Assembly: GCF_039543385.1 (NCBI RefSeq)
Contig: NZ_BAABJQ010000032.1
Span: 37,499 to 101,498 of the forward strand
Source of the DNA: Rugosimonospora acidiphila
Lineage (GTDB): Bacteria; Actinomycetota; Actinomycetes; Mycobacteriales; Micromonosporaceae
Direction of reading: 5' to 3'
Length of the DNA stretch: 64,000 nt
The notes under the pieces were generated by a model, which was not told where the DNA came from, did no database searches, and saw only the letters and a program-made list of their open reading frames with translations. Made by a program: the position numbers and the translations under genes. Positions 1-7,597 of this stretch are shown here, in pieces (position 1 is the stretch's first letter; each line of letters starts with the position of its first letter).

Positions 1-1
1 T

Positions 2-55
2 ATCCTCACCGAGGCGTGCCGGCGGGTGCACGCGCAGACCATCCGGTACCCGTGA
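2..55 (+). CDS. C-terminal end of an unidentified upstream protein (partial)
   Basis: An open frame enters from the left edge and ends at TGA 53-55. The visible residues are ILTEACRRVHAQTIRYP. This is too short to assign a family. It lies 51 bp before the lactonase-type gene on the same strand, so it may be part of the same sugar-utilisation operon. That link rests on spacing alone. Confidence 0.4.
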   Translation: MLTEACRRVHAQTIRYP

Positions 56-106
56 CCGCCCTGCCAGCTGGAATCCTCCAGCACCCGCGAACGGAGAAAC
101 GGCTAC

Positions 107-1138
107 ATGAACGCGCCTGATCGCCGGGTGTACGTCGGCTGCTACACCAATGGCGCGCCGGCGAGCGAGGCCGGCATCGTCTCCTTCGCACTCGACGGCG
201 ACGGTCTCCTGCACCGACCCACCGTCACCCCGGCGTCGAACCCCAGCTTCCTCGCCTCGGCCGGCGGGTTGCTCTACGCCGCCCACGAGACCACGCCCGG
301 CCGGGTCCGCACGTACCGCCGTGGCGCGGGCGGATTGACGCCGTATGCCTCGACGACCACCGGCGGAGACGGTCCCGCACACGTCGCGGTCGCCGCCGAC
401 CGCAGCCACCTGGTGATCCCCAACTACGCCTCCGGGCACGTCACCGCCCTCACGATCGACGGCGACGGGCACCCGGGCACCCCGTCGGTGTGGGTCGGCA
501 CCGGCTCCGGGCCGCATCCCGGCCGCCAGCAGGGGTCGCACCCACACCAGGCCGTGCAACTGCCCACCGGCACCTGGCTCATCCCCGACCTCGGCACCGA
601 CGCCATCGTCGAACTGGCGGTCCGCCCCGGGGCCGCGCCCTCGTGCGTGGGCCGCCACCCCCTCCCACCCGGCTGCGGCCCCCGCCACCTCGTCGTGCGT
701 GACGACTGGCTGTTCGTCGCCGGCGAACTCGACTCCCACATCCACGGGCTGCACCGCCTCGACGGCGGCTACCGGTGGCGATGGTCGGTGTCCACATTCG
801 ACATCGACCAGATCATCGCCTGCCCGACGAACGACCCCTCGCACATCCAGCTCGGCGAGGACCGCACCCACCTCTACGTCGCCAACCGCGGCCGCGACAC
901 CATCACGGTGTTCACGGTGCGCTCCGACGCCGCCGGTACCCGCCTGGAGCTGGAACAGGAACGCTCCACCGAGGGCCACTGGCCCCGCCACTTCGCCGTC
1001 ACCGGCGACCGGCTCTACGTGGCGAACCAGCTGTCGGACCGGGTCTGCGTGTTCGCCCTCGACCCCCGTACCGCGACAATCGGCGAACTCCTGCAGTCGG
1101 TCGATGTCAGGGCACCCGCCTGCGTTCTCGTCGCATAA
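107..1138 (+). CDS. Lactonase-family beta-propeller protein (6-phosphogluconolactonase type)
   Basis: A 343-residue protein without a signal peptide, the usual length for the seven-bladed cytoplasmic lactonase family (PF10282) that hydrolyses sugar-acid lactones. Family signatures are the opening strand VYVGCYTN (residues 8-15), SHPHQ (144-148), GPRHL (191-195), and repeated blades ending in LYVANRG and LYVANQLSD. The ATG follows a GGAG-type ribosome site about 10 bases upstream. The next gene, a GH172 protein, starts 34 bp downstream, so the two are probably co-transcribed for breakdown of a sugar or its lactone. The substrate cannot be read from sequence, and some family members act on other lactones. 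Confidence 0.85.
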   Translation: MNAPDRRVYVGCYTNGAPASEAGIVSFALDGDGLLHRPTVTPASNPSFLASAGGLLYAAHETTPGRVRTYRRGAGGLTPYASTTTGGDGPAHVAVAADRSHLVIPNYASGHVTALTIDGDGHPGTPSVWVGTGSGPHPGRQQGSHPHQAVQLPTGTWLIPDLGTDAIVELAVRPGAAPSCVGRHPLPPGCGPRHLVVRDDWLFVAGELDSHIHGLHRLDGGYRWRWSVSTFDIDQIIACPTNDPSHIQLGEDRTHLYVANRGRDTITVFTVRSDAAGTRLELEQERSTEGHWPRHFAVTGDRLYVANQLSDRVCVFALDPRTATIGELLQSVDVRAPACVLVA

Positions 1139-1172
1139 CCGCCCCCCTGATCAGCCCTCGCGCGGAGGAACC

Positions 1173-2228
1173 ATGCACCCCAACATGTCGATGCTGTCCA
1201 CCAACCTCAGCCGCTCGATCAGCGCGGAGAACCCGACCGGTGAGCCCGGTGCCGGCGGCGCCGCCACCGAGGGCACCGGCGCCCACCCCGCCCGGGATCT
1301 GGGCCGTGGCTGGAAGGTCTCGCCCAGCATCAGGCTCGCCGCCGGCGCCACGGCCACTCTCGGCGAGCTGCCAGGCCCCGGTACGATCCGCCACCTGTGG
1401 CTGACCACCCATGAACAGTACTGGCGCACCATGGTCCTTCGGGTCTACTGGGATGGAGCCGCCGACCCTGCGATCGCGGTGCCGCTCGGCGACTTCTTCT
1501 GCCAGGGATGGGGCGAGTTCGCCCAGGTGAACTCGGTACCGGTAGCGGTCAACCCGCGCGGCGGGCTCAACAGCTACTGGGAGATGCCCTACCGGCACGG
1601 CGCCCGCGTCACACTGGAGAACCTGAGCGACGACGAAGCGAGCGTCTACTACCAGATCGACTACGAGCTGGGTCCGGTCGCCGAAGGCGCCGGCTACCTG
1701 CACGCCGCGTGGCGGCGCAGCAACCCGTTGGGCGACCGGCAGGTGCACACCATCCTCGACCGGGTCAGCGGTCCTGGCCACTACGTCGGCACGTACCTGG
1801 CCTGGGGTACCAACTCGTCAGGCTGGTGGGGCGAGGGTGAGCTGAAGTTCTATCTCGACGGTGATGACGAGTTCCCCACCATCTGCGGCACCGGCACCGA
1901 GGACTACTTCGGCGGAGCGTGGAACTTCGACGTACCCGGGCAGGGCTACACCGCCTACAGCACGCCCTACCTGGGGATGCCACAGGTACTGCGCCCCGAC
2001 GGCCTCTACCGCAGCCAGCAGCGGTTCGGCATGTACCGCTGGCACCTGCCCGATCCGGTGCGCTTCCAGGAGGACCTGCGGGTGACCGTACAGGCCTTGG
2101 GTTGGCGCTCCGGCCGCCGGTACCTGCCACTGCACGACGACATCGCCTCCACCGCCTGGTGGTACCAGCGGGATCCCGGGCACGCAGGCGTAGCCACCTT
2201 CGACCGCGACCAGCTCGAGGCCCTCTGA
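1173..2228 (+). CDS. GH172 (former DUF2961) family protein
   Basis: A 351-residue protein covering the DUF2961 fold, now glycoside hydrolase family 172. Characterised members act on fructofuranose or arabinofuranose linkages. Diagnostic stretches are PLGDFF (104-109), NSYWEMPY (133-140), GEGELKFYLDGD (220-231) and GTGTEDYFGGAW (239-250). The Glu residues in the last two are the likely catalytic carboxylates. ATG 1173 has a strong GGAGG six bases upstream; longer in-frame extensions would run through the preceding gene. There is no signal peptide, so it is probably cytoplasmic. It is adjacent to the lactonase-type gene, consistent with a small carbohydrate operon. The substrate is unknown. Confidence 0.85.
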   Translation: MHPNMSMLSTNLSRSISAENPTGEPGAGGAATEGTGAHPARDLGRGWKVSPSIRLAAGATATLGELPGPGTIRHLWLTTHEQYWRTMVLRVYWDGAADPAIAVPLGDFFCQGWGEFAQVNSVPVAVNPRGGLNSYWEMPYRHGARVTLENLSDDEASVYYQIDYELGPVAEGAGYLHAAWRRSNPLGDRQVHTILDRVSGPGHYVGTYLAWGTNSSGWWGEGELKFYLDGDDEFPTICGTGTEDYFGGAWNFDVPGQGYTAYSTPYLGMPQVLRPDGLYRSQQRFGMYRWHLPDPVRFQEDLRVTVQALGWRSGRRYLPLHDDIASTAWWYQRDPGHAGVATFDRDQLEAL

Positions 2229-2382
2229 ATCCCCGGCGCGGCCCGACCTGTGCGCCGAACTCCTCCGGCCGGCGCCGTGGCGCACGTCCCATCGCGCCGG
2301 CCGAGAACGAGGTCCCCGCTGACGCGCGTGCTGATGCCCGAGCAGAAGCGTTCCCGCCGTCTGCCGGGGTTGGCAGCATCGG

Positions 2383-3339
2383 TCATGAGGCTGCGGTCCG
2401 TTCGCGGATCTCCACCGCCTTCTCCAGCATTTGCCGAGTGCTGGTGAACCAGTCCTGCAGGTTCAGATCCACGATGAGCTCGTCTGCGCCAGCCTCTGCG
2501 GCCGTGTCGATGTCGTCCATGATCTGGTCGAGGGTGCCGACGAACGCCGATCGGTCAGGTCCTGCCGGGCGGTCGGTGAAGGTGACGTTTCCGACCACGA
2601 CCAGCTCCATCCGGCTCGGGTCCCGGCCATACTCAGCAGCCATTTCCCGGATACGGTCCCAGTTCGCGCGCAGTTCCGCGGCTCCGGCTGGCCCGGGTGT
2701 GGTGAGCAGCGGCAGCCAGCCGTCCGCGCGTTCGGCGATGCGCTGCATGGCCGTGGAACTGCCGCTGCGGCCCAGGTTGCTGGCACCGCCGGCGAGCATC
2801 ACGGGGATTTTCGAAGCGGGCTTGGGCAGAACCGCGGCGTTGTCGATGATTACGCGTGGGCTCCGGAAGTTCACCGGGTCCGGCCCCCACACGGCATCGA
2901 AGACGTCCAGCGTCTCGTCGAGGAACCGGCCGCGATCGGCTCGGGTGGCGCCGGTGGCCTGGAGTCCGTCGGTGGACCAGCCGGCGCCCATACCTGCGAC
3001 CACGCGGCCGCCGCTGATCTGATCGATCGTGGCCAGCGCCTTCGCTAGCTGTACGGGTGTGTGGAGTGCGGCGATCAGAACGGCGGTACCGAGGCGCACC
3101 TGTTCGGTCACCACCGCCGCTGCCGTGAGGACTGCCAGGGGGTCGGCGGTCTGCCGCCCGCTTTCGGGCCACGGCACGTCCGGCGGAGCATATGGTTCGA
3201 CGGGCGTCTCCGCGAAGAGGAGCTGTTCGTACGTCCACAAACTGGCGTATCCGGCCGCTTCGGCCGTTCTGGCTGCTTCGACCAAGTCGTGTTGTAGGTC
3301 GACTCCCAACCTCTGGGGCAGACGAAGTCCGAGCTTCAT
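2383..3339 (-). CDS. LLM-class (F420-dependent type) oxidoreductase
   Basis: A 318-residue luciferase-like monooxygenase fold. The N-terminal strand is MKLGLRLPQ, followed by the AEAAGYASLWTYEQL helix, VRLGTAVLIAALHTPVQLAK (about 83-102) and SGGRVVAGMGAGW. The C-terminal half has an aldolase-like helix EAGADELIVDL. Actinobacterial members with this pattern usually use F420 rather than FMN, but the cofactor is inferred. Upstream is a MerR-type dyad overlapping a TTGACC hexamer, and beyond it a truncated MerR gene in divergent orientation. The gene was therefore probably controlled by that regulator. The physiological substrate is unknown. Confidence 0.85.
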   Translation of the reverse strand: MKLGLRLPQRLGVDLQHDLVEAARTAEAAGYASLWTYEQLLFAETPVEPYAPPDVPWPESGRQTADPLAVLTAAAVVTEQVRLGTAVLIAALHTPVQLAKALATIDQISGGRVVAGMGAGWSTDGLQATGATRADRGRFLDETLDVFDAVWGPDPVNFRSPRVIIDNAAVLPKPASKIPVMLAGGASNLGRSGSSTAMQRIAERADGWLPLLTTPGPAGAAELRANWDRIREMAAEYGRDPSRMELVVVGNVTFTDRPAGPDRSAFVGTLDQIMDDIDTAAEAGADELIVDLNLQDWFTSTRQMLEKAVEIRERTAAS

Positions 3340-3468
3340 TAGAGACCTTCGATGTAGTCGTGAGCGTCGTGGCCGCCGCGGGAACTGAGCCGAGCCTCAG
3401 ACACGCCCCTGCCTTAGGCAGAGTGCGGATCTGAGCTGCTCTCGGCGGCCCATCCAGTGCGAGTCTCG

Positions 3469-3494
3469 AACCCTCACATAAATGTGAAGGTCAA
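3469..3494 (-). promoter_or_regulatory. MerR-type operator/promoter upstream of the LLM gene
   Basis: On the minus strand TTGACC (3489-3494) is followed by a dyad TCACAT-TT-ATGTGA (3474-3487), with two further outer pairs around it. This matches MerR-family targets, in which the regulator binds a dyad in an overlong spacer of about 19 bp. A -10 hexamer at the expected place (TCGAGA) is poor. The dyad lies between the divergent LLM and MerR genes, as expected for such a pair. Confidence 0.55.
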
Positions 3495-3512
3495 GTCGTA
3501 AGCTTGAAACAC

Positions 3513-3602
3513 ATGCGGATCGGGGACCTCGCGGAGCGTACCGGCGTATCCCGTCGGCTACTGAGATGGTACGAGGAGCAGCGGCTGATCACACCCAGTC
3601 GC
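3513..3602 (+). pseudogene. MerR-family regulator, only the first 30 residues left
   Basis: From ATG 3513 the frame reads MRIGDLAERTGVSRRLLRWY and then EEQRLITPSR, the winged-helix start of a MerR regulator. After residue 30 similarity stops: the expected wing (a GYRVY-like segment) and the effector domain are absent. The frame runs on into the antisense of the phosphoketolase gene. A TTG three codons earlier (3504) could also start it. The break lies 42 bp before the phosphoketolase stop, so a deletion or insertion joined the two regions. It cannot work as a full regulator. Confidence 0.8.
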
Positions 3603-3644
3603 GCCATCACCCCAGCGTCTGACCCAACGCGCATGCGAACCGGG

Positions 3645-6011
3645 TCACCGTCCCTCAGCCGGCCACACCCAGTCCCGCACCTCGGGCAGGTCCTCGCCCG
3701 TGAGCTGCACGTACTCGCGGTGTTCGGCGTGCTTGTCGACCATCCGTTGGCGCAGCGTGGCGGCCCTGCGAGATAGGCCGGGTACCCGGTCGATGACGTC
3801 GATCACGAGGCGGAAGCGGTCCATGTCGTTGAGGACCAGCATGTCGAACGGTGTCGTGGTGGTGCCCTCCTCCTTGTACCCGCGAACGTGAATGTTCGAG
3901 TGGTTGGTGCGCCGGTAGGTCAGCCGGTGAATCAGCCAGGGATAGCCGTGGTAGGCGAACAGAACCTGTCTGTCGGTGGTGAAGATGGCGTCGAACTCCG
4001 AATCCGACAGCCCGTGCGGATGCTCCGATTCCGGCTGTAGACGCATCAGGTCGACCACGTTGACCACCCGCACCCGCAGCTGCGGAAGGCTCCGACGCAG
4101 CAGGTCGGTGGCGGCCAGCACCTCCACGGTCGGTATGTCGCCGGCCGACGCCAGGATCACGTCCGGATCGCCGTCGTCATTGGAGGCCCACTCCCAGATG
4201 CCCAGGCCCCGCCCGCAATGCCGGGCGGCGGCGTCCACGTCCAGCCAGGTGGGTGCCGGCTGCTTGCCAGCCACGATGACGTTGATGTAGTTGCGGCTGC
4301 GCAGACAGTGGTCGGCGACGGACAGCAGGGTGTTCGCGTCGGGTGGCAGGTAGACCCGGACCACCTCGGCCTTCTTGTTGACCAGGTGGTCGATGAAGCC
4401 GGGATCCTGGTGGGAGAAGCCGTTGTGGTCCTGCCGCCAGGCGTGCGAGGTGAGCAGGTAGTTCAGCGACGGGATGGGCTTGCGCCACGGCAGGTGCCGG
4501 ATCACCTTGAGCCACTTGGCGTGCTGGTTGACCATCGAGTCGACGATGTGCACGAACGCCTCGTAGCAGGAGAACAGTCCGTGCCGGCCGGTCAGCAGGT
4601 ATCCCTCCAGCCAGCCCTGGCAGGTGTGCTCGGAGAGGATCTCCATGACCCGCCCGCGCCGCCCGAGGTGCTCGTCCTCCGGCTCGATGGCGGCCTGCCA
4701 GACCTTGTCGCTGGCGCTCAGTACCGCGCTGAGCCGGTTGGAGACAGTCTCGTCTGGGCCCACGATCCGGAAGTTGTGGTACCTCTCATTGGCCACGAGG
4801 ACGTCCCGCAGGAAGGCGCCCAGCACCTTGGTCGCCTCGGCGGTCTCGCCGGCCCGGACCCCGTACTCGCGAAAGTGCGGCAGCTCCAGGTCGCGCAGTG
4901 TCTGGCCGCCGTTGGTGTGCGGGTTGTCGCTCAGCCGTGCCTGCCCCCGCGGCAGCCAGTTCACGATCGCCGGCACCGGCGCACCGTCGGCGTCGAACAA
5001 CTCCTCCGGACGGTACGACATCAGCCAGTCGCGCAGCATGCTCAGGTGCTCGCTGTCCTCGCGGGCGCCCTCGATCGGGACCTGATGGGCCCGCCAGGTC
5101 CCCTCGATCAGCTTGCCGTCCACCTCGCGGGGGCCGGTCCATCCCTTCGGCGTGCGCAGCACGATCATCGGCCACGCCGGGCGGTCGGTTGCCCCGTCCT
5201 CGCGCGCGGCCCGTTGAATGTCCACGATCTCGTCGAATACGGCGTCGAGGGTGCCGGCCAGCATCTGGTGCACCGCCTCCGGGTCGCTCCCTTCCACGAG
5301 GTATGCCTTGTGCCCGTAACCGAACATCAGCGCGTTCAGCTCGTCGTCGCCGATCCGCGCGAGTATCGACGGATTGTCGATCTTGTACCCGTTCAGATGC
5401 AGGATCGGCAGCACCGCACCGTCCCCGACCGGGTCGAGGAACTTGTTCGAGTGCCACGCGGCGGCCAGCGCCCCGGTCTCCGCCTCGCCGTCGCCGATCA
5501 CGCAGGCCGCTACGAGCCCGGGATTGTCCAGCACCGCGCCGTAGGCGTGGGACAGCGAATAGCCCAGCTCGCCGCCCTCGTTGATCGATCCCGGCGTCTC
5601 CGGCGCCACGTGGCTCGGGATGCCCCCCGGAAACGAGAACTGGTTGAACAGCCGGGCCATCCCCGGCTCGTCCCGCGACACCCGCGGGTAGGTCTCGCTG
5701 TAGGTACCCTCCAGCCAGGCGTTGGCGACCAAGCCCGGGCCGCCGTGGCCGGGCCCGGTCACATAGATCATGTCCTGGCCGCGCTGTGCGACGATCCGGG
5801 ACAGGTGCGCGTACAGCAGATTGAGCCCGGGCGTGGTGCCCCAGTGCCCCAGCAGGCGCGGCTTCACGTCCTCCGGCCGCAGCGGCTGGCGCAGCAGAGG
5901 ATTGCCCATGAGGTAGATCTGTCCGACCGAGAGGTAGTTCGCGGCGCGCCAGTACGCGTCGAGACAGTTCAGCTCCGGCGCGCTCAGTGGCTCATCGTCG
6001 ACAACGAACAT
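3645..6011 (-). CDS. xfp: Phosphoketolase (xylulose-5-phosphate/fructose-6-phosphate)
   Basis: A full-length 788-residue thiamine-diphosphate enzyme. It splits xylulose 5-phosphate (often also fructose 6-phosphate) with phosphate into acetyl phosphate plus glyceraldehyde 3-phosphate (or erythrose 4-phosphate). Visible signatures are YWRAANYLSVGQIYL near the N-terminus, TGPGHGGPG, the ThDP/Mg motif GDGEAETG, the following HLNGYKI, and GYHGYPW-like and RGYKEEGTTTTPFDM segments near the C-terminus. ATG 6011 is chosen because GGGAGAGGAAG precedes it and the protein then begins MFVVDDEPLS. It diverges from acetate kinase across 275 bp, so the product of one is the substrate of the other. Confidence 0.96.
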   Translation of the reverse strand: MFVVDDEPLSAPELNCLDAYWRAANYLSVGQIYLMGNPLLRQPLRPEDVKPRLLGHWGTTPGLNLLYAHLSRIVAQRGQDMIYVTGPGHGGPGLVANAWLEGTYSETYPRVSRDEPGMARLFNQFSFPGGIPSHVAPETPGSINEGGELGYSLSHAYGAVLDNPGLVAACVIGDGEAETGALAAAWHSNKFLDPVGDGAVLPILHLNGYKIDNPSILARIGDDELNALMFGYGHKAYLVEGSDPEAVHQMLAGTLDAVFDEIVDIQRAAREDGATDRPAWPMIVLRTPKGWTGPREVDGKLIEGTWRAHQVPIEGAREDSEHLSMLRDWLMSYRPEELFDADGAPVPAIVNWLPRGQARLSDNPHTNGGQTLRDLELPHFREYGVRAGETAEATKVLGAFLRDVLVANERYHNFRIVGPDETVSNRLSAVLSASDKVWQAAIEPEDEHLGRRGRVMEILSEHTCQGWLEGYLLTGRHGLFSCYEAFVHIVDSMVNQHAKWLKVIRHLPWRKPIPSLNYLLTSHAWRQDHNGFSHQDPGFIDHLVNKKAEVVRVYLPPDANTLLSVADHCLRSRNYINVIVAGKQPAPTWLDVDAAARHCGRGLGIWEWASNDDGDPDVILASAGDIPTVEVLAATDLLRRSLPQLRVRVVNVVDLMRLQPESEHPHGLSDSEFDAIFTTDRQVLFAYHGYPWLIHRLTYRRTNHSNIHVRGYKEEGTTTTPFDMLVLNDMDRFRLVIDVIDRVPGLSRRAATLRQRMVDKHAEHREYVQLTGEDLPEVRDWVWPAEGR

Positions 6012-6286
6012 GCTGCTTCCTCTCCCGATGGGCCGCCGGCCCAACCGGCCGCGGCCCTGCGCCCCGGGCTATGCCCCGCATGGGGTCAGACATTCCGCCG
6101 TGAACCCGGCGGCGCGCCAGTGGACTATTCCGGCGCCCGCCGCAACCGGTCGAGGGATCGGTGACGGCGGGAGCGGCCATACCGGGCGCATGGCGAACCG
6201 TCGGCGCCCGGGCACCGCGATACCGCCCCCAGGGCGACCCAGGAGGCATACCGTCGACGTGACCGCGATCGACAGGAGGTGGCGCG
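6012..6286. promoter_or_regulatory. Divergent promoter region between xfp and ackA
   Basis: This 275-bp spacer separates two genes of one pathway transcribed away from each other, so it should hold both promoters. It carries the xfp ribosome site (GGAGAGGAAG on the minus strand) and the ackA ribosome site AGGAGGTGG ending about 6 bases before its GTG. I see no convincing -35/-10 pair or long palindrome, so the mode of control is unknown. Confidence 0.45.
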
Positions 6287-7480
6287 GTGCCCGAGGATGG
6301 CGGCGCGACGACCGGTGACCGCGGCGGGGCCGGTGCCGCCGGTCCGGTCCTCGTGCTCAACGCCGGCTCCTCGTCACTGAAGTACCGGCTCCTCGCCGGC
6401 GGCCGGGCGGAAGAACCGGAGGACCTGGAGCACGGGCAGCTCGAACGGATCGGCGAGCCCGGCGGCGAGGCGGCCGACCATGCCGACGCGGTCGGCCAGG
6501 TGATAGACCGGTTACACAACCGGCCGGTCGCCGCAGTCGGGCACCGCGTCGTGCACGGCGGTGACCGGTTCCGCGAGCCGGTCCTGGTCGACGACGACGT
6601 GTTGACCGCGATCGAGGAGCTGGCCCGGTGGGCGCCGCTGCACAACCGCGCCGCTGCCGCAGGCATCCACGCCGCCCGCGGCGCCCTGCCAGGAATACCG
6701 CACCTGGCACTGTTCGACACCGCGTTCCACGCCACCCTGCCGCCGGCCGCGTTCACCTATGCGATCGACCGCGAACTGGCCGGCGAGTACGGGATCCGGC
6801 GCTACGGGTTCCACGGCATCTCCGTGCGGTACGTGGTGGACCAGGCCGCGCGCCTGCTGGAGCGCCCGGTGGCCGAACTGAACATGATCGTCCTGCACCT
6901 CGGCAACGGCGCCAGCGCTACCGCCGTGGCCGGTGGTGTCAGCGTGGACACCTCCATGGGGCTCACTCCGCTAGAGGGGCTGGCGATGGGCACCCGTACT
7001 GGCGACATCGACCCGGCCGTCGCCTTCTACCTGGCCCGCGTCCGGAACCTGAGCCTGGACCAGATCGAGAACCAGTACCAACGCCAGGGCGGCCTGGCCG
7101 GCCTGTGCGGCGACAACGACGTACGCGCGGTGCAGTCGCGCGCCGCCAGCGGCGATCGCGATGCCGAGCTGGCGCTGGACGTATATTGCCACCGGATCCG
7201 CAAGTACGTCGGCGCCTACCACGCGGTGCTCGGCCGGCTCGACGCGGTCGTCTTCACCGCCGGAGTCGGCGAGCACAGCGGGCCGGTCCGGGCCAGGTCG
7301 CTGGCCGGCCTGGAGCCCATGGGCATCATGGTCGACCCGGAACGCAACGGCGCGGACGGCGGAGCGCGGCTCATCTCACCCGCCGGCTCCGCGGTCTCCG
7401 TCTGCGTGGTTCCTACCGATGAGGAGCGCTCCATCGCTCAGCAGACGGCCGCCGTGCTCGGCCTGGCCGGCAGCTGGTAG
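6287..7480 (+). CDS. ackA: Acetate kinase
   Basis: A 397-residue acetate kinase that transfers phosphate between acetyl phosphate and ADP, giving acetate and ATP. All family signatures are present: LNAGSSSLKYRL (about 23-34), the GHRVVHGGDRF region, YGFHGISVRYV, LHLGNGASA, DTSMGLTPLEGLAMGTRTGD and FTAGVGEHS. GTG 6287 is supported by AGGAGGTGG just upstream. The N-terminus carries about 20 extra Gly/Ala-rich residues before the first strand. Divergent from phosphoketolase, it forms a route that gains ATP by substrate-level phosphorylation from pentose phosphates. No phosphotransacetylase gene is seen in the window. Confidence 0.95.
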   Translation: MPEDGGATTGDRGGAGAAGPVLVLNAGSSSLKYRLLAGGRAEEPEDLEHGQLERIGEPGGEAADHADAVGQVIDRLHNRPVAAVGHRVVHGGDRFREPVLVDDDVLTAIEELARWAPLHNRAAAAGIHAARGALPGIPHLALFDTAFHATLPPAAFTYAIDRELAGEYGIRRYGFHGISVRYVVDQAARLLERPVAELNMIVLHLGNGASATAVAGGVSVDTSMGLTPLEGLAMGTRTGDIDPAVAFYLARVRNLSLDQIENQYQRQGGLAGLCGDNDVRAVQSRAASGDRDAELALDVYCHRIRKYVGAYHAVLGRLDAVVFTAGVGEHSGPVRARSLAGLEPMGIMVDPERNGADGGARLISPAGSAVSVCVVPTDEERSIAQQTAAVLGLAGSW

Positions 7481-7597
7481 CGCCGTTCAGGCGCTCGAGC
7501 GGCGCCGCCTCCCGATCGTCGATGATCTCGATGGTCGTTGAGGCGGACGCTGGCGCGGGTCGTACTTTCGCAGGCGCGGCTGGAGTATGAGGACCTC

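Noticed and set aside
4218..6164. Long plus-strand open frame (648 codons)
   Set aside because: It is antisense to the phosphoketolase gene, whose motifs are complete; the frame stays open only because of GC bias.
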